Shown here piece after piece: positions 63,530-64,000 of a stretch of 64,000 nucleotides of DNA. The DNA lies in assembly GCF_010994095.1 (NCBI RefSeq), contig NZ_WJYO01000001.1:930001-994000 (forward strand), read 5' to 3'. Position 1 is the first letter of the stretch. Every line of letters begins with the position of its first letter. The notes under the pieces are model-generated. The model was given only the letters and a program-made list of their open reading frames with translations. It was not told the DNA's origin and did not search any database. This DNA comes from Mumia xiangluensis. GTDB lineage: Bacteria > Actinomycetota > Actinomycetes > Propionibacteriales > Nocardioidaceae. The position numbers and the translations under genes were made by a program.

Positions 63530-64000
63530 CACACGCGGGATCCCTGGGCCACGGCGAGCGGCAGGTGCGCGACGACCGAGAATCCGCCGCCCTCGCGCGG
63601 ACCTGCGCTCAGGTGACCGCCCAGCGCGACCGTCCGCTCGCGCATGCCCACCAGGCCGAGGCCCGGCCGCGTCGGTGATGCGGACGGGGCAGGGCTGGCG
63701 CCATCGTCCTCGACGCTCACGGTGACGGCGTCAGCGGTGTAGTCGACGGTCACTCGGGTCCCGACCTGCCCCGCGTGGCGGGCGACGTTGGTCAGCGCTT
63801 CCTGAACGATCCGGTACGCGGCGGCGTCGACCTCGGCGGGGACGTGCCCGCGGTTGCCGGTGACCGTCAGCGTCGGCTCCAGACCGGCGCCACTGGTGCG
63901 CGCGACCAGTCCCGGCAGGTCCTGCAGCCCGTACCCGTTGACCTGGTCGTCGCGTCGCAGCACGCTCAACGTCTCGCGCAGGTCGCGCGACGCCTCGCCG
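63529..64000 (-). CDS. Sensor histidine kinase, C-terminal part
   Basis: About 157 codons of a NarL-type kinase continue beyond the window. The end of the HisKA_3 helix (SVLRRDDQV) precedes an HATPase domain with N-box EALTNVARHA, the G-box VEDDGA and GLGLVGMRER. Its partner is the overlapping response regulator. The N-terminal sensor part is missing, so the signal cannot be guessed. Confidence 0.9.
   Translation of the reverse strand, partial: GEASRDLRETLSVLRRDDQVNGYGLQDLPGLVARTSGAGLEPTLTVTGNRGHVPAEVDAAAYRIVQEALTNVARHAGQVGTRVTVDYTADAVTVSVEDDGASPAPSASPTRPGLGLVGMRERTVALGGHLSAGPREGGGFSVVAHLPLAVAQGSRV

Overview
The window is high-GC DNA with GTG starts, ATGA/GTGA gene overlaps and G/C-rich third codon positions. 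Together with a WhiB-family gene, a bldG homologue, an actinobacterial tad locus, a Lys/Ala-tailed TopA and a PonA2-like gene, it points to the chromosome of an actinobacterium, most plausibly Nocardioidaceae-like (an inference). It is nearly all housekeeping and regulatory chromosome. I see no prophage, transposase, rRNA or CRISPR array.

Layout. 1-6.9 kb: start of a HelR-type RNA polymerase-recycling ATPase with a rifamycin-element-like palindrome, glutamate decarboxylase, and lysC-asd (entry to the aspartate family) followed by small genes. 6.9-16.6 kb: a two-component system, a glycerophosphodiesterase, dinB with an SOS box, a very large LuxR-type regulator, a secreted RCC1-repeat protein and tRNA-Pro(CGG). 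16.7-35 kb: a block whose gene order, as I recall it, matches M. tuberculosis Rv3682 down to Rv3667: ponA2, whiB4/wblA, two ArsA-like ATPases, a DUF4177 protein, RidA, NUDIX, metallo-beta-lactamase fold, crp, nth, a TlpA-like lipoprotein, a CoA-type NUDIX protein, marP, DUF1469 and acs. It is interrupted between the metallo-beta-lactamase gene and crp by a cassette with a DUF559-like nuclease gene bracketed by inverted 21-bp repeat arrays. 35-43 kb: accessory genes, including a BioQ-like repressor facing bioY-bioM-bioN through two operators, guaB1, and a ClgR-like regulator beside a DUF402 gene. 43.4-50 kb: a candidate Ms1-type RNA, then the helicase/secretion tad locus (CpaE-like, CpaF, TadB, TadC, Flp-like pilin, two TadE-like proteins). 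50-64 kb: DECH-box helicase, bldG, membrane pyrophosphatase, methyltransferase, topA, a lipoprotein, a flavin amine oxidase and a truncated two-component system.

How it fits together. Several conserved modules concern the envelope and stress: peptidoglycan synthesis, the periplasmic protease MarP, redox sensing by WblA, global control by Crp, and a pilus-type secretion machine. Two CRP-like palindromes in the window (between acs and a small gene, and upstream of hppA) suggest that the local crp controls acetate and pyrophosphate energetics. Repeats of one interspersed family sit in three convergent junctions. The features I would check first are the 21-bp-repeat nuclease cassette, the Ms1-like RNA, the shared tad motif and the HelR element.
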